From Tuctoria greenei (Eukaryota; Streptophyta; Magnoliopsida; Poales; Poaceae), in the NCBI GenBank assembly GCA_036927565.1, contig JAYESD010000003.1:78289311-78353310 (forward strand): a stretch of 64,000 nt of DNA. Direction: 5' to 3'. The notes beneath the pieces are model-generated. The model had not been told where the DNA came from and searched no databases. It was given only the letters and a program-made list of their open reading frames with translations. Made by a program: the position numbers and the translations under genes. Positions 33,911 through 47,412 of the stretch are shown here, one piece after another; position 1 is the first letter of the stretch, and each line of letters opens with the position of its first letter.

Positions 33911-35710
33911 ACAGGATTTGTCAGAACCAAAGGTGGAGTTGAATACAAAAGTTGTAGTATACTTTCCAAGCTTTCTAGATTGTACTCATACAGCTACAAG
34001 TGATCTAGGAAATAGAATCTATACAGGTTTTAAATTGACCCATATTTTCTGGAATTTTTGACAGAACCTCCCCTGTATATGTAGTGATGTCCACAATTTA
34101 TACAGGGATATCATGATAATATTTTGAGGTAATGACAAAATAAACTTTGTATAACATCAAGTTAACAATCCATAAGTAAAAGATTTAACCCCTGAAAAGT
34201 TTGTTATACAGCCATTGCGTGCGAATTCACAAATAGGTGCAAACTATTTTAAGTTCTGGACTGCCAGAACCAAGTTTGCGACAAATGGAATTAGACACCA
34301 CTATACCCAGATTTAGATCAGGAATGCAAAATAAAGTTGATAGAGTACTTCCTAAGCTTTCCAGATATGTATATAAGTGACTATTTCACTAATCTGGATT
34401 AAGAGTTATAACTATCCAAACTAAACAGTTGAACTGACTGGTTTGCACCAGTAGTCCTGCAGTCCACTGTTTTGAGTTCCAAATTTGATTTAAATAAAAT
34501 TTGAATTAGGAAAAACTCTAAATATCAAACCTGTAGACTTACCTCTGCCCTTTCTAGACATGTGTCACGATAATGCAGAAGATGTTCCTACAGTGAGTTA
34601 TGGCAATATTTCTGGAACTGGTACAATGGTTGGGTCATCCGGAGCAGTTTTAGTATACTCCAGATTTCAATAGAATTTCAAACTTTTCTGCCCTGATGGT
34701 TAACAGAAAATTGTAGAGGTCTTCACGAGCTTTCCATCCGTATATGATACTCTTATGTTATCTATTCGATAACCAAGATTACAACCTGGCGAAGTCGAGC
34801 CAACTTCTACCAGAAATCAAGAATCTTGATTCTATCTACCCTATCGAGTCGGCGTCCCTTTTTACGGAGTCCAAACCTACCAGCATCTGATAATTGGACT
34901 TTCCAAAGCATTATGCATCCATTCTGTCGTTGGGGATGGTCCAGTATCATGTTTGATACTGACGGTACTACGTATCTCACCAAAGAAAATTCTATCCGGT
35001 ATATCCAGTTACGTCTATAGGTGGTTCTTATATCGATCTCTCACAAACGGCTTCTACACGGTATTGTACCGTAGTTAATGCTGCAAAAGACAAACAATCC
35101 CCTTTCACACATTCACACCTCAAAGTGGTATGGGGAAACACGACAGGCAGTCACAATAATATATATGAAAATAAATGCATACGACTCTGGTGTGAGACGC
35201 CCTCGAGCGAGGTCATGTCTCGAGGTACATGGCTGTAAATACGTCTATACAGCAAAGACTCCTGTACGATCCGGCTTATACACGCTCGGGCATACGTGTT
35301 TCGCATGCTCCCATAGAACATGGATAGTTCTAGAGAGGCATACTATCGGGTTATACACCACCCGATAGGGGCTCCCACTAACTTTGAAGCACGCTGGGGT
35401 ACCGCGTGTCATAGGTTCTTAGAAACATTGAGAGCTTCAGAGACTCCTATTAACTTCCCATGCCAAGCCACGAAAATTTCACATACCACTCCTCGTATGC
35501 TAAGCTTACCGAGATTGCCCCGATCTCGGTGGCGTACCTTACCTCTTACCTGATGTCGGGGCATCATTACAGAATATAATAACACGTAGTTAGTTTACCA
35601 CATTTATATGTTATACTATTAATACTCCTTATAAAGGCATATAGCTAATTCCTCACTCAAATCCTAATTTTTGAAAATATGTTCTTTTTAGGTACACTGT
35701 TCCCAATGAT
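33911..35710 (-). other. Untranslated leader of element C
   Basis: About 1.8 kb without a credible ORF, alignable in patches with the B leader (13508-15432). It includes the conserved hairpin 35343-35368. Confidence 0.65.
35343..35368 (-). other. Leader hairpin of C, conserved in B
   Basis: On the element strand CTATCGGGT, loop GGTGTATA, ACCCGATAG: a perfect 9-bp stem located 354 nt after the start of the primer-binding site (356 nt in B). Confidence 0.7.
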
Positions 35711-35722
35711 GCTCTGATACCA
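35711..35722 (-). other. Primer-binding site of element C (initiator Met tRNA)
   Basis: The plus strand GCTCTGATACCA is the complement of TGGTATCAGAGC. It lies 4 nt inside the right LTR border. Confidence 0.92.
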
Positions 35723-35726
35723 TGTC

Positions 35727-38700
35727 TGTGGGGACCGGAATCCCGACATTCGAGGATCTCATTGGGTGGTGTCGTGCGATGCGACACCAACAGTATACAG
35801 GAAATGAACCCGAATAAAATACAAGACGAAGTCTTTTGTATATAATACAGCGGAAGTTTTAAAATACTAGCGGAAGTAAAGAAATATATATATCATAGCT
35901 ACGCTCTCAGCACTAGCTATGCAAAAGAAAATTTATCCATGCCTTGGATACTTTGCACTAACAACACTCAATCACGGCGGTGTGCAGGGTTCCCATTCGA
36001 CTGTACACCCTGGAGGAGGTGCAGCGTCATCATCAAACCCTTCATCAATTGTATAACCTGCAAAAACTCGTTAACCGCAAACGTGAGCATAAGGCTCAGC
36101 AAGACTAACCCGTCTCACTAGACATATGCAAAGGGGACACTAAACATAGGTAAGGTGAAGCATAAATGACTCGCCTACAAGTGGATCCTTATAATCAGGT
36201 TTTATGTAGCAAAAGACATTCTCCAGGCATGGCACATCATGGGCTCCACAATCAAACAAGAAACGCTTTACCGATGATATGACATGCCCAGAGCACATAA
36301 TGCTATTACAGCTAAAGTATGGGGAAACTGTAAACTGTTAATTGCACTATCTCTAAATCATACAAGGTTGCAAAGCAATTATAATTCAATACAATATAAT
36401 TTTTCTGGTTTCTCTAGTATTTACTACGTCACGGCGCAGTGAACAAGTGGTACTCTATTACTGCGAGGGACAGTGATTGCAATCAGGACACACCCGGACA
36501 ACACGACACACACGTCGTTCGAAAGTGTCAGCGAGTACACCTGTACCTACATAACACTTCAGTACTAGGCGTATATGACCACCTTTCACAAGAAACCGGA
36601 ACTCCGAACCCATCTCACCTCCGCAAACAGAAGGTCTCCGCACAGAACACCTCATGTGTCCGCCGACCGATTTACACCTTACTGTCCTCAACCCACCCAT
36701 ATCGATGGTGAGTTAGTGGGCCTCGACACCCCGGTTATCGAGTTATATCAGTTTACTGGATTCCATATGTCCATTATGTCGCCGGTACAATTCAAGCTTG
36801 TCCGAAGGGGCCGCATACAGACGGGCCTTAATCGACACAGGTAGGGCTATGCGACCAAGACTCAATTCTCGCCGCTTTCTATCCATTCCCTGCTCGGTCT
36901 CAGTTTCATTATATTATGCCATTTTCTATCTAACCAATCCTGTGAGATATGTCCTACATCTCTCGCGAGTAGATTCCAAATACTCGACTTCTACCGGATT
37001 TCCTATGCATTAGCAAAGCAGTTACTACGGGTCAAACTGTAACTTGTTTCAACCAATCCCTGGGATTTTTGGTCATGCATGTGGAGTATCAATCATCCTA
37101 AACGTAATGCACAATTCATATACTACTCATCATAGTGATAAAGTAAAATTTTATAAATGACTTAAATGCAAACCGGGGCTTGCCTTGTTGCAGGTCAGAG
37201 TCTGAGTTAATATTTGGAAGCTGCCCTTCCAAGGTTTCTGGCTCCTCCTCGACTTCGGTCACTATACGATATGCATATAACAGGTATATAAATGACTTTG
37301 AAAAATAATTATTACCAAGACCATGATTTAATTTATGGTGACCATTATGTGATAATGACCTAATTGGGTTTGGAACTTTGATGGTAGATACTAGGGAATA
37401 TGATAGAAACTCTTGCAAAGAACAGGAGATGATCAAAGTAGATTGTGGTCTCCAAAATTATGGCAAGCAATTAACTTCCAAAAATTCTAGATAGGAAACT
37501 GTAGCTTGAACATAGCTAATAGTTGATAATCAAGATAGAGGAAGTTGTCTTTGTTCTAACAAAATTTGTTCCATAAGATTCTAAGCTTTGGTGAAGGAGT
37601 TATGATATTTCTAAGTTGGCAAGAATTTCTAGAATTATCTTATAATTGAATTGTTAGCCATTTAATCAATATTAAGTTTGTAACTGAATTAGGACTAGGA
37701 TAGTAGGTCAATTAAATCCAAGATTTTTATAGGAACTATTTCATGACTAAAGGAAGGTTCAGTCCAAATTTGGGACATAATAAAGCCACTGAACATATGT
37801 AAAAATTCAACAACTAAAAAAGGTAATTGAACTATACAGAGGGTTAAACAGGTGCTGTCATATCTGGTAGTCAAGAATAAGACCGCAAATTTTATGTGAA
37901 TTTTGGGGATTTTTCCAGTGGCTGTCATATCTGGAAAATTTGTATTTGCATTTGGAAACATTATTTTCTACAGAATTTAACTGTGAGTTTCACAGATCCT
38001 AATTGGAACTGATAGAAACTAGAGCTCAAGGGCTTTCAAACAAAATTTGTTTGAATATTTTTGGAGCATCCTACAGAAATATATTGATTTTCAAACTTTG
38101 GAAATGGTTCTGCACCAAAAGGGAAAATTCATCTTTTGAATTTGGCACCAGGGCCCACTGGATTTAAAATCATCCAATCAGGGGCAAGCCACACCGAGGG
38201 TTATAAACTTTTCCACGCGACAACACTGGATCATTAGCCTAAGACTGATCCGGGCGCATTGCGTTCACTGGCAGGTGGGACCCGTGAACCCGGTCTTCTT
38301 CCACCTCGAGTCATTGCTCGAACGGTGGCGTTCTCACCACCGCGCGGCGGCGCTTTCGCCGGCGATAGCCTCCGACCTTCGGGAGGCCTCGGGACTCGCC
38401 GCTCTCACATATTTTCGCACGGGGAACATGATGGACTAGCTCCCGACGGCGAGGGGTGACCGGAAAACTAATCCCGATAGCGGCGGCGGGGGTTAGGGTT
38501 TCGGTGAAGTGGAGACCGTCGATTCCCTAGCTAAACTTCTTGTTTGACAGCTTGGGAAGCATCGTGGATGCATGGGGAAGGTCTCAGGAGGGCTTTGAGC
38601 TCGTGTCATAGCCGGCAATACCGAAGTCGACGGTGAACCGAGTGTTAACAACGGCGGAAGGGGAAAACTTGAAGATCTTGCTAATTAGCCGATGGTTCTT

Positions 38701-39875
38701 TCTGATTTTTGGAGGGAAGGTGCGTTAGACTACATGGATCATGTCCTCTAACTAGATTGAAGAGATTTTGTACATACAATTGGAATTAAACCGATGATCT
38801 AGCCTCAACGTGATAAAAGTGCTTCGGGATTTTAAAGAATACTAGAGCTAGGATGCATGATAGGGATTGAAGCTTAACCAGAAGCTGCACGAGGTCATTG
38901 CGCACCTTTTTGTTATTGACCGAAGAGGATGAGGGTGCTTGTATCGATGGCGAGGCTGTGCGGCATCGAGCGGCACGGGTGATCGCGGTGGCGATGAAAA
39001 ATGGCGCAGTGTGGTGAATGGGTGAGGACTCCGTCGATAGGGGGGGGGGGCTTTTATAGGCGCCACTGCGGTAGATAAGGACGTCAGGGGGGGCAGCTAG
39101 AGGCGACCGATGCCGACGGTGAGCTGGCGCATGCAATCGTCGCGGTGTCGACCGGGGGTGAGAAACAGAGGTGGTGAATCAGTTTCACTGCCTGACCTGT
39201 GGGCCCCACCTCTCTCCCTTATCCATTCCTTTAATTCTAGCTTAAACATTGTCCAAAAATTCCCAAAATTTACAGGTAGACTAAGAAAAATATGGGGAAT
39301 TCAATTCTGCAATCAGAATTCAATTTGGACATGCATCAAATTCAAATTCAAATTTGAATTCCAATATGGGTATAAACCTTGTTGAAATAAATAGTATCTG
39401 AGGTCCAAAAATCTCCAAACTTTGAAATCAATTTTCCCTGAACCATAAAAGGCCTTAGAAAAAATTAGGGGTTGATTTGGGCAAAGTTTAGTTCAAAGCT
39501 AAATTTGATGTTGACGCGAATTGAATCCTTTGTACGTGTCCAAACAAATGGAAGATGTACTTCAAAAATCTTGAAATTTTTCTGAGAAGCTATTTAGATA
39601 TTTAAGAGTCCAAGGAAAAATTTGGAGCCTTGGATTTGAATCTTTTTGGCAGGGCCTAATATGCATAACAACATAATCAAATAACATTGGTTTTGATTTT
39701 TATACTGCTACCATATAATTTGCCCTAGCCATTGCAATCAATAACTTCCCAACTTTGTAGAAATAAAACTTTTTGGTGAGGTCATGCTTATGTGAAAAAT
39801 TTTGTTGCCCTCCATTATGTTTCATTAATGACTTGTGGTTGAACTTCTCATAAAAGGAAAAAGTGGGACTTTACA
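35727..39875 (-). repeat. Right (5') LTR of element C (4149 bp)
   Basis: It starts TGTGGGGACC and ends ACTTTACA, and is followed by the duplicated GATAG. TATA box on the minus strand at 39051-39058. Confidence 0.92.
39051..39058 (-). promoter_or_regulatory. TATA box of the right (5') LTR of C
   Basis: Minus strand TATAAAAG next to an oligo-C/G tract. This LTR drives the element transcript. Confidence 0.65.
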
Positions 39876-39880
39876 GATAG

Positions 39881-40184
39881 GTCTCTAAAATTTCAACCAA
39901 AATTTAGAGAAGGTTATTGATTACGATAATTTTTAAGAACAACAAACTTCCTTGATCATCTCCTGTTCTTTGCAAGAATCTCCTCTATAGTCTCTAGTAT
40001 ATACCATAATAGTCCCAAATCAAATTAAGATAATTATCTTATTTTCATCCTAGGATATTCACACCACCTCAAGCATATTAATTATTTTCAAAGTCATTCA
40101 TACGTAGTATATGCATATCGTGTGGTAGCTGAAATCGAGGAGCGGCCGGAAGCTTTGGAGGTCCAACTGTCAGAAACTAACATT
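39881..40184 (+). repeat. 3' LTR of element B, segment 2
   Basis: It resumes the B LTR right after element C (GTCTCTAAAATTTCAACC, compare 11740 onward in the 5' LTR) and runs to the LINE insertion site AGAAACTAACATT (40172-40184). Confidence 0.92.
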
Positions 40185-40317
40185 TTTTTTTGACCGGTGA
40201 AAAACTGCAAGGGAGAACCCCGACAGCCATAAAACATATATTAAAAGAGACAAGGAAACAGCGATTTACAGTAGCTCAGCAGAGCTTGACTAGGTGTTCC
40301 AGAGGGAGGAACGTCCT

Positions 40318-43300
40318 TTACAAACCCTGAAGCCACACGAGCACACTAGCCCTATCCTCCGGCTTGAAACGGCAGGCCTGAAGCCTTGTAGAAGCTATGT
40401 AGGATCGTTTCCAAGCATTTACAGAGGGAGTAGAGTTTCTGAAAATGACATTGTTACGAGCAATCCAGATCTCCCAGGCCGCTATGGAGAAGGTTTCCAT
40501 TAAGGCGCTATGACCCCAGTTGAGCTTGGCTTTTTGTAGGGTATGAAAGAAGGGGATGTCATGGTCCCAGTGAATCCCAAGGACATTCCAACATGCCATG
40601 CTGAAGGAGCAGTTAAAGAAGAGATGGTACGTGAGTTCCTCCACATTGTCAGCACAGAGTACGCAGGTGTAGTCGTTCCCGTCAATCGTGATGTTTTTTC
40701 TCTTCAAGAGTTTGTGTGAGTTGAGCCGCTCCCGAAACATTAGCCACATGAAGATCTTTATTTTCTTTAGCACCTTTGAGGCCCAAATCCAGCTAAAGGG
40801 TGTTGGTGGGTTGATGTGTTTGTAATAGTTGTTGTAGATAATCTTGGAGCTGAAAGTTCTTGTTCCCCCAATTGGAGTCCACTCATCCTGTGAAGCTTCC
40901 CTGTGTGAGATTTCTCCCAACATGGCCTCCAGATTGGCCAGTTCCAACAGTGCTTACTCCGATAGTGGTTGAAATAAGTGATTGCCATGGTCTGAGTTGC
41001 TGAGGTATTGGGCCATTGAGATGTTGGTTCTTTTTGCGAAGGAGTATAAACGGGGCATGTCCCTTCTGAGTAGGTGATCTTCCCACTGATCCTGCCATAG
41101 TCGAATTGTGTCCCCTGTGGCAATTTTGACTTCAAAATTCCCGAGAAAAGAATCAGATAAGCTGACAACATCCCTCCACCAGAAGGATCCTTTTCCTTTT
41201 GTGATGTGCGGGGGTTTACCGTTGCTGCAATAGCGCTGGTTGATGAGGTGAACCCAGGGGATGTGTGCTTTGTTATAGATTTTCCAAAGGGATTTCATGA
41301 GCAAGGTTCCATTCATTGCAGTGAGGCTTTTCAGACCCAACCCTCCATTTTCCTTTGGTGTTGTAACTTGGTTCTAGGCCACCAGGGGCCTGCCTTTTCC
41401 AGCGATGCCCGAGCCTCTCCATAGGCATTGTTTCCTGGCTTTGTCAATAGCTTGAATGACTGACTGTCTCAATTTGATGGTACACATCGCATAAATTGGG
41501 ATGGCGGATAGAACGCTGTTGATAAGTGTGCATCGAGTAGCCATTGACAACCATGTTGCTGCTCCAGTTAGCGTTTTTTGCACACTTAAGACAAGCCCTT
41601 CAAAGGCATCCGCTTTGGGTCTGTCGAGGCTCATCGGCAGACCTAAGTAAGTACATGGGAATAAGCCAATAGTGCAACCCAATGTGGCTGCTAGAATTGT
41701 GGCCTCCTCTTCATCAGTGTTTATTGGTGTTAAGCTTGATTTTGCCCAGTTCACTCTCAGCCCTGTAGCTCCCCCGAAGGATTGTAGTAAGTTTTTCAGA
41801 AAGAAGAGCTGTCTCTGGTTGGCTTTGAGGATTAGAATAGTATCATCTGCATATTGTACTACCTGGAAGTCCTTGTTCATTTCTTGATGTAGTGGTAGAG
41901 ATAGAAGTCCCAGCTCTAGTGCTTTGTTTATTAAAATTTGTAGAAGATCTGCTGCCAGTACAAATAGCAGAGGGGATAACAGGTCCCCCTGCCGAACACC
42001 TCTTCTGCAGTGAAAAGTCTTACCTGGCACTCCATTGAGAAGAATTGAGGAGGTGGCAGTAGATAGAATATCTGTTACCCATGTGATCCACTGTTCAGGA
42101 AAACCCAAAACTCGCAGCATGTGTATAATGAAGTCATGTTCCACCTTGTCAAAGGCTTTCTCGAAGTCCAGTTTGAGTACTATAACACCAGTGTTGGTTT
42201 TTTTTCATTGATAAAGGTACTCATAGACCCAAGCCATGCAGTCCTAGATGGTTCTTTTTTTGATGAAGCCATATTGATTTTTGTGGATAATGGTTGGGAT
42301 GACTTCCTGCAATCTAACTGAGAGTATCTTAGTGATCCGTTTGATAGTGGAGTTCAACAGTGATATGGGCCTGTAATCTGTAACTCTATGGGGATTATTG
42401 ATCTTTGGGATGAGAGTGATTAAGGAACTGTTCAGCGGCTGGATACTGATGTTGCCATTAAAGTAGTCCGAGCATAGCAGATAAATGTCTTCCTTAATGA
42501 TGTGCTAGCATGCCTGAAAGAATTTTGTGTTGAACCCATCTGGACCTGGGGCTTTGTCGGTTGGCATGTTTTTGAGTGTGGCATCACTTTCCTCCCTGGT
42601 GACCGGGTTGCATAGTGTATGTAGATGTTGTCCAGGCAGCACCCAATGGTGGATTTGTGGCCATTATTGAGTCGGGGCAGATTGCCCTAACCTTTCCGAA
42701 AATTCCTTCCAGAGGGCTGAGGCTTTGTGCCCATGATCCATTAGCTCTACTCCATGGTCATCTTGAATGACTGATATATTGTTTCTCCTGTATCTTTCTG
42801 TTGCTGCAGCCAAGAAGAATTTTGTTGGCTCATCACCAAACATGGCCCAGCGCTCTGTATAACGTTGTCTCCAGTAGTCATTCTGTTGCTTTAAGAGCTG
42901 AGTAAGCTGATGTTTGATCATGTTTCTGAAACATCTTACCTGCAAGTATAGTTTCCTCTGTTCTACCATTGTGTCCATGATAAGAATGACTTCATTGCAT
43001 CGTTTGATATGTTTTTTCAGCCCACCTAGTGATCTGCTCCACTTGCATAGCTTGTATCTCAGACGTTTTAATTTAGCAGAAACTCTCCTTGCACTACCAA
43101 CTGTTGACAGAGGCTGGTCCCACGAGTCCTTGACAACGGTGAGAAACTGTGGATGTCTGAGCCAATAGTTTTCAAAGCGGAAGCATTTTGATTTAGGTAT
43201 GGTGGTGCATATCTGAACTACTAGTGGGACATGGTCTGATGTGTCCCTGGCCATTAGCCAAAGTGAGGAGTTGGGAAATGATAGGGACCATTGCGCTGAG

Positions 43301-43930
43301 GTAAAGCACCAATCCAGTCGTTCAAGTAGAGGCGATTGTTGCATGTTGCTCCAAGTGTCATTCCTACCTTGGAGAGGGATTTCAATAAGTACCAAGTGTT
43401 GGATGATGTCATTGAACATCTGCATGTCCCCTATATTCGCTCCCGCTCGGTTGCGATCACTGACGTGGCGATAGAAGTTGAAGTCCCCCAGTATCATGCA
43501 TAGCTCTTGCGGTTGCAATGAGAGATTCCAGAGCCAGTTGGTGAACTCCTACCGACGAGGTCCCTGACAAGGTCCGTGACTGAGATCAAGTGCCAGACTA
43601 CCCCATTTAGTCAGGATGTGAACCGCATGAACATGGCAAAGTCCCTGATATCCAGAGCTTCCACCTGAAGCAAGCTGTCATTCCAGGCTACCTGAATACC
43701 TCCCGAGGCACCCCTGGATGGTGAAAAGACGAATTTGTTGAATATTCTAGGTGCCAGTTGTTTGAGGAAAGAAATGCCAATATGTTCCATTTTGGTCTCT
43801 TGTATACAGAAGATATTGCACTCCTGGACCTCCTCTATTTGGACCTGACTGCTTGTTGCTTAGCAGTGTTATTAAGACCACAAATGTTCCAGTTAAAGAC
43901 ATTCCAGTTACGGTTTATGTTGTGCGCCAT
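40318..43930 (-). pseudogene. LINE D ORF2: endonuclease and reverse transcriptase
   Basis: ATG at 43930 opens MAHNINRNWNVFNWNICGLNN, the usual start of plant L1 ORF2. The endonuclease continues through IFCIQETKM and, in frame 43518-42664, ILGDFNFYRHVSDRNRAG and RDTSDHVPLVV. The RT has RRGVRQGDLLSPLLFVLAADLL and the catalytic YADD box (VQYADDTILILK) in frame 42144-41374. The C-terminal part 40947-40318 resembles the zinc-binding RT-associated region (FMWLMFRERLNSHKLL, CVLCADNVEELTYHLFFNC). At about 1200 codons it has normal length. Stops and frameshifts near 43560, 42660-42150, 41370 and 40950 inactivate it. It would nick the target and copy its RNA in place. Confidence 0.88.
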
Positions 43931-44578
43931 AAATTATAGTGAGGTATGACAGGGCAGTCCTAAGTAGTCCCGACCGGTTGAGTGAGGAAGTGGCCTATGA
44001 AACTAAGGTCAGTGTGCAATGAGGGCCAATGAACAAACCAATAATCAGATAGACAGATGAGGCAAGCAGAATAGAAATACACAACCAACAGACTCCAGAA
44101 AAGACTAACTGCCATAAGCTGAGGTTCCGGCCACCGGCCGATCAAAATGCAGAAATGTTCCCAACCACGCATGTCCTCAACAGAGCACACCAAAAAACAA
44201 CAACCATTAATGTTTAATACAACCAACCTACAATTCCAAATAGCAGTTTCCCAAAAGACGAACCCATCAGCAACATAACAGTCCACAGTGTGCTCGGTGC
44301 CTTCCGCTCCCAGCAAGTCAAGCTTGATGTGCGGCATCGTCATTCAGCACCGAGAGGGACATCATCTGGCGTGCCACCTAAGGGGGAACGCCACACTCGT
44401 TTACCGCCGTCGCCTGCAGCACATCAGTGGAGAGTTCAGGGTAGGGACGGCAGGAGTCAAGAGAGTCAAGACTGGGAAATTTGATTGGACCTGGAAAGAG
44501 ATTGAGTGCCGGCGTATCCATAATTGTGCTAGCATCAGGTCCATTCTCCTGAGCAGGTGGAGGCGTGGTCCGATGTCC
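43931..44578 (-). other. Spacer between ORF1 and ORF2 of LINE D
   Basis: About 650 bases. Frame 44343-43960 is hydrophobic but shows no known domain and is probably chance. Confidence 0.4.
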
Positions 44579-47374
44579 CTACATGAGCATTTGGAGCCGA
44601 GGGCTCCTCCTTAGTTTGCTGGGTTCCAGTGATCTGTTGGATTGGGAGGGTCCAACAATCTCCACTACTATCGATGTCAGGGCCTTGCTTTGCTTTCCTT
44701 TTATCTTATCTGCAGCAGCGATGGGCTCAGCAGTGATGTCTTTGATGATCACTGAGGGGGGGCCAGAACTCAGCACCCATGACTGCTGATCCTCGGAGTT
44801 AGAGAGCGACATGGTGATGACTTTATTGAACCCCCCTTGCCCATTGGGTTCATTGAACTGGACATTCCACCACGCAGAGGGGAAGTTCAGGAAGGCAACC
44901 TGGAGCATTTTTCTCAGCCCTACTGAGTCCAGGGGGGAAGCCAGTCTGGTTGCTGCGTAACATCCTCCGGGTTGACCAGTGGGAAGTTCCGTTGCTCCAT
45001 CCTTGGAGCTCTGATAGCCGGTTCAGTCGTGTTCACGGCGCTTGAAGCTTCCTCTTGAGTTGGGGCATCAGAGAGGACGTCCATCTCATGGTGCGGTGGT
45101 GGGGGCGGCGGCCCCCAAGGTTCCCAACAATCGTTGGCCTGCTACTGATGTTGTTCATCAGGCGCCGACCACTCCTCATCATCTTGCGGCTGTTCCTCCA
45201 GTGGTTCTTGAAGAGGGTGAGGGTCGCCATTTAGTGGCAGATCATCTTCCGGGGGGATGCCCCCCCCCCCCCAACCATCAGCTTCCCCAAAGCCATTCGG
45301 GTCAATCCAGTTGAGAATGTACACTGGGCAAGACCAGGAGTACCCGACCCCATCCCTTGAGCCTTGATGCAGGACTAAACTTCTAGGGACAAGCCTTGCA
45401 TTGGTGTAGAGACATTTGACCAAGATGAAGCCCAGGGCCCTCGGGCTTGTGTGCCACTGAAGCAACTTGCCAAAACCAGAAACTGCTAACTCAATAGTTT
45501 CAACCGTCCTGTAGTCCAGTGGGAAGCCCAAGATCATAAACCAACCAACACGACCAAACTCATGAGTCCAGCGGTTTCTGCCAAAGTCGTGCCTGATGTA
45601 GGACACTCGTACGCCATCTACCATGATTGGCTCTCTCATCACAAGTAAGTCTCTCAACAAGCTGGTCTGGAATGCAAAAAGAGCTATGCCCAGTGGGGTG
45701 AGATAGGAGTGAGTAACGGTGATACCCATGTCTTGCAGAAGGAAGTTCCGGATCCGTAGCCTGAAATCCTCGTACTCATCTTCCTGCAGCACGTGCTCAA
45801 CATCCACCGCCACAGCAAATTCTTCGTGAGCCGGGTGATGGTGATCGGGAAGGTGCACCACCATCCTAGGCAGCCGGTTTGGGCCTCCGTCGGTGAAGTC
45901 GAAGTGTTGGTTGGCCAGGAACCTCGAGGGATCAACCGGGAAGTTGGCCATGAGGCTAAGAGAGTTGGCCGGCGAAAGAGCGGTGGAGACGGATGTGGAG
46001 TGGAGGATGCGGAGGAGCCAGGAAGAAGGAGCGGCAGCGGAGAAGTTAAGGGGGGGGGGGGGGGTTTGTGTTTGTGAATGATGATGGCGGATGACGGTTC
46101 CGTGGAAAGGCCAGAGGCCTTAATGGGGGGCGTGCTTCTCTTGTGCCAAACCCGAGGAACTCTGGCAGCGGAGAGGCAGTTCCGTCTAATATGCCCATAT
46201 CTAAAGAAAAGATTACACCGTATCTCATTGTAGCATTGGAATTTCAGATGAATGGGCTGAGGAATTTATAGCAGCGTTTCCCATCATACTGCCAAGTGCC
46301 ATGATCACTTGGCCACCTGCGCTCCCTGCTCTGATCGCTGTCTTGTCAACGAAGAGTTCCCTCGGGACCTTGCGAGACTGTGGCCTTCGGAGCTCTACCT
46401 CCCTTCGGGCGAGTACACTCGCCGACCTCCCACTTAGTAGAGGTAAGCCTAGGGTGGCTACTGCTTAGAGCGGTCGCATCAGGGGCATGCGCCGGGTTGT
46501 TGGCGCTCCATTGCACCGGAGGACAGTGAGACATGAATGGAGTGGGGCCAGACTTCCCTTTTTCCACCCAAAAATTCAAAATATTGCATTGTTTATCGTG
46601 CCACGTACCTTCGTTCGCTATGGTCGGTGAATGAACTCCGACGATCTTCTGATTAGCTGGAAAGCAGAGTCCGGCAGCACTTGTTGGGGCTTGAAGAAGA
46701 TTGCAGAAAATTTTTCCCAACCACAGCCCTTTTACTGTTGGGGTTGCCTTTTTTGCTGGAGAAACTTGCCGGATTGGGGAGGCAAAGGAGACCCGCCTGT
46801 TTGCTGGCTTCTTGCGTGAGACCAATGTCCATCATTCCTTCTGTTCCTTCTCCCACTTCTTATATTCAGAGATCCAATCCGGTCCACCCGTGCGCCATAG
46901 ATGAAAGTACACATCAAAGGTTGATGTGGTGATCCTCCGCTTTGCATTGATCAGCATTCCCACTTGCTTGCTCGCCACGGAGAAGCGAAACGTACGCTCT
47001 TGCAATTGTTGGACATGAAAATCCCAAGGTGAACCACCCAGCACCGAGCAAAGAGCCCATCCAACAGCACTCTCCGAGAGATGAAAAGTGTCCCATCGAA
47101 AGGCTGCAATCATGAGGAAGGAGCCCTTGGGTGAAGACCCCAGGTGATGAACCGTGGATCGGAGCTGGAGGTGAACTTCTTGTTGAAATATCTCGCCAGG
47201 ACGAAGATCCCAGTCACCACTGGTCGGCAGGGGTCGATCCTCACCCATGTTGAGCAAGTCGACCGATCCCCAGCAGCTCTAAAGGCTATCAGCATGTCCA
47301 TGGTGTCGAGCAAAGGGAGGTGTTGGAGGTGGCGGAGGCATGGGGCACGGAGGAGCGGGAGCGAGAGCAAGCCA
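44579..47374 (-). pseudogene. LINE D ORF1 (nucleic-acid-binding protein, broken)
   Basis: The likely start is the ATG at 47374 (MACSRSRSS). Frame 47257-46832 reads SSPKGSFLMIAAFRWDTFHLSESAVGWAL, then FRFSVASKQVGMLI and FDVYFHLWRTGGPDW, which is typical of the N-terminal half of grass LINE ORF1. A lysine-rich linker follows. After frameshifts and an oligo-C tract, 45951-45142 continues with a DUF4283-like part (LRIRNFLLQDMGI, YIRHDFGRNRWTHEFGRVGWFMILGFPLDYRT) and a proline/acidic tail to 44579. The protein is expected to coat LINE RNA. Confidence 0.75.
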
Positions 47375-47412
47375 TTTTGTTGATGATTTGTTGATGGTTA
47401 GAAACTAACATT

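Larger units (their letters stand above)
23800..39875 (-). mobile_element. Element C: complete Tekay-type chromovirus, inserted in the B 3' LTR
   Basis: LTRs 23800-27956 and 35727-39875, PBS complement 35711-35722, polypurine tract 27957-27973, target duplication GATAG at 23795-23799 and 39876-39880. Minus-strand order is ORF0 (33910-32915), gag (32538), protease, RT, RNase H, integrase and chromodomain (to about 28020). It is related to B, with similar LTR ends, proteins and ORF0, but its LTR bodies differ, so it belongs to another subfamily. About 18 differences per 300 bp between its LTR starts point to an old insertion. Pol has several nonsense codons. Confidence 0.94.
40185..47399 (-). 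mobile_element. Element D: L1-type plant LINE, near full length
   Basis: It is flanked by a perfect 13-bp duplication AGAAACTAACATT (40172-40184 and 47400-47412). A T-run at the left edge is the poly(A) tail of a minus-strand element. ORF1 (about 47374-44579) is followed by ORF2 (43930-40318) with endonuclease, reverse transcriptase and a C-terminal zinc-binding type region. Only about 25 bp precede the ORF1 ATG, so the 5' end may be slightly truncated. Both ORFs have lesions. Confidence 0.92.

Noticed and set aside
43960..44343. Hydrophobic 127-codon ORF as a membrane protein
   Set aside because: It lies in the LINE spacer between ORF1 and ORF2, and I see no related frame or supporting signal.
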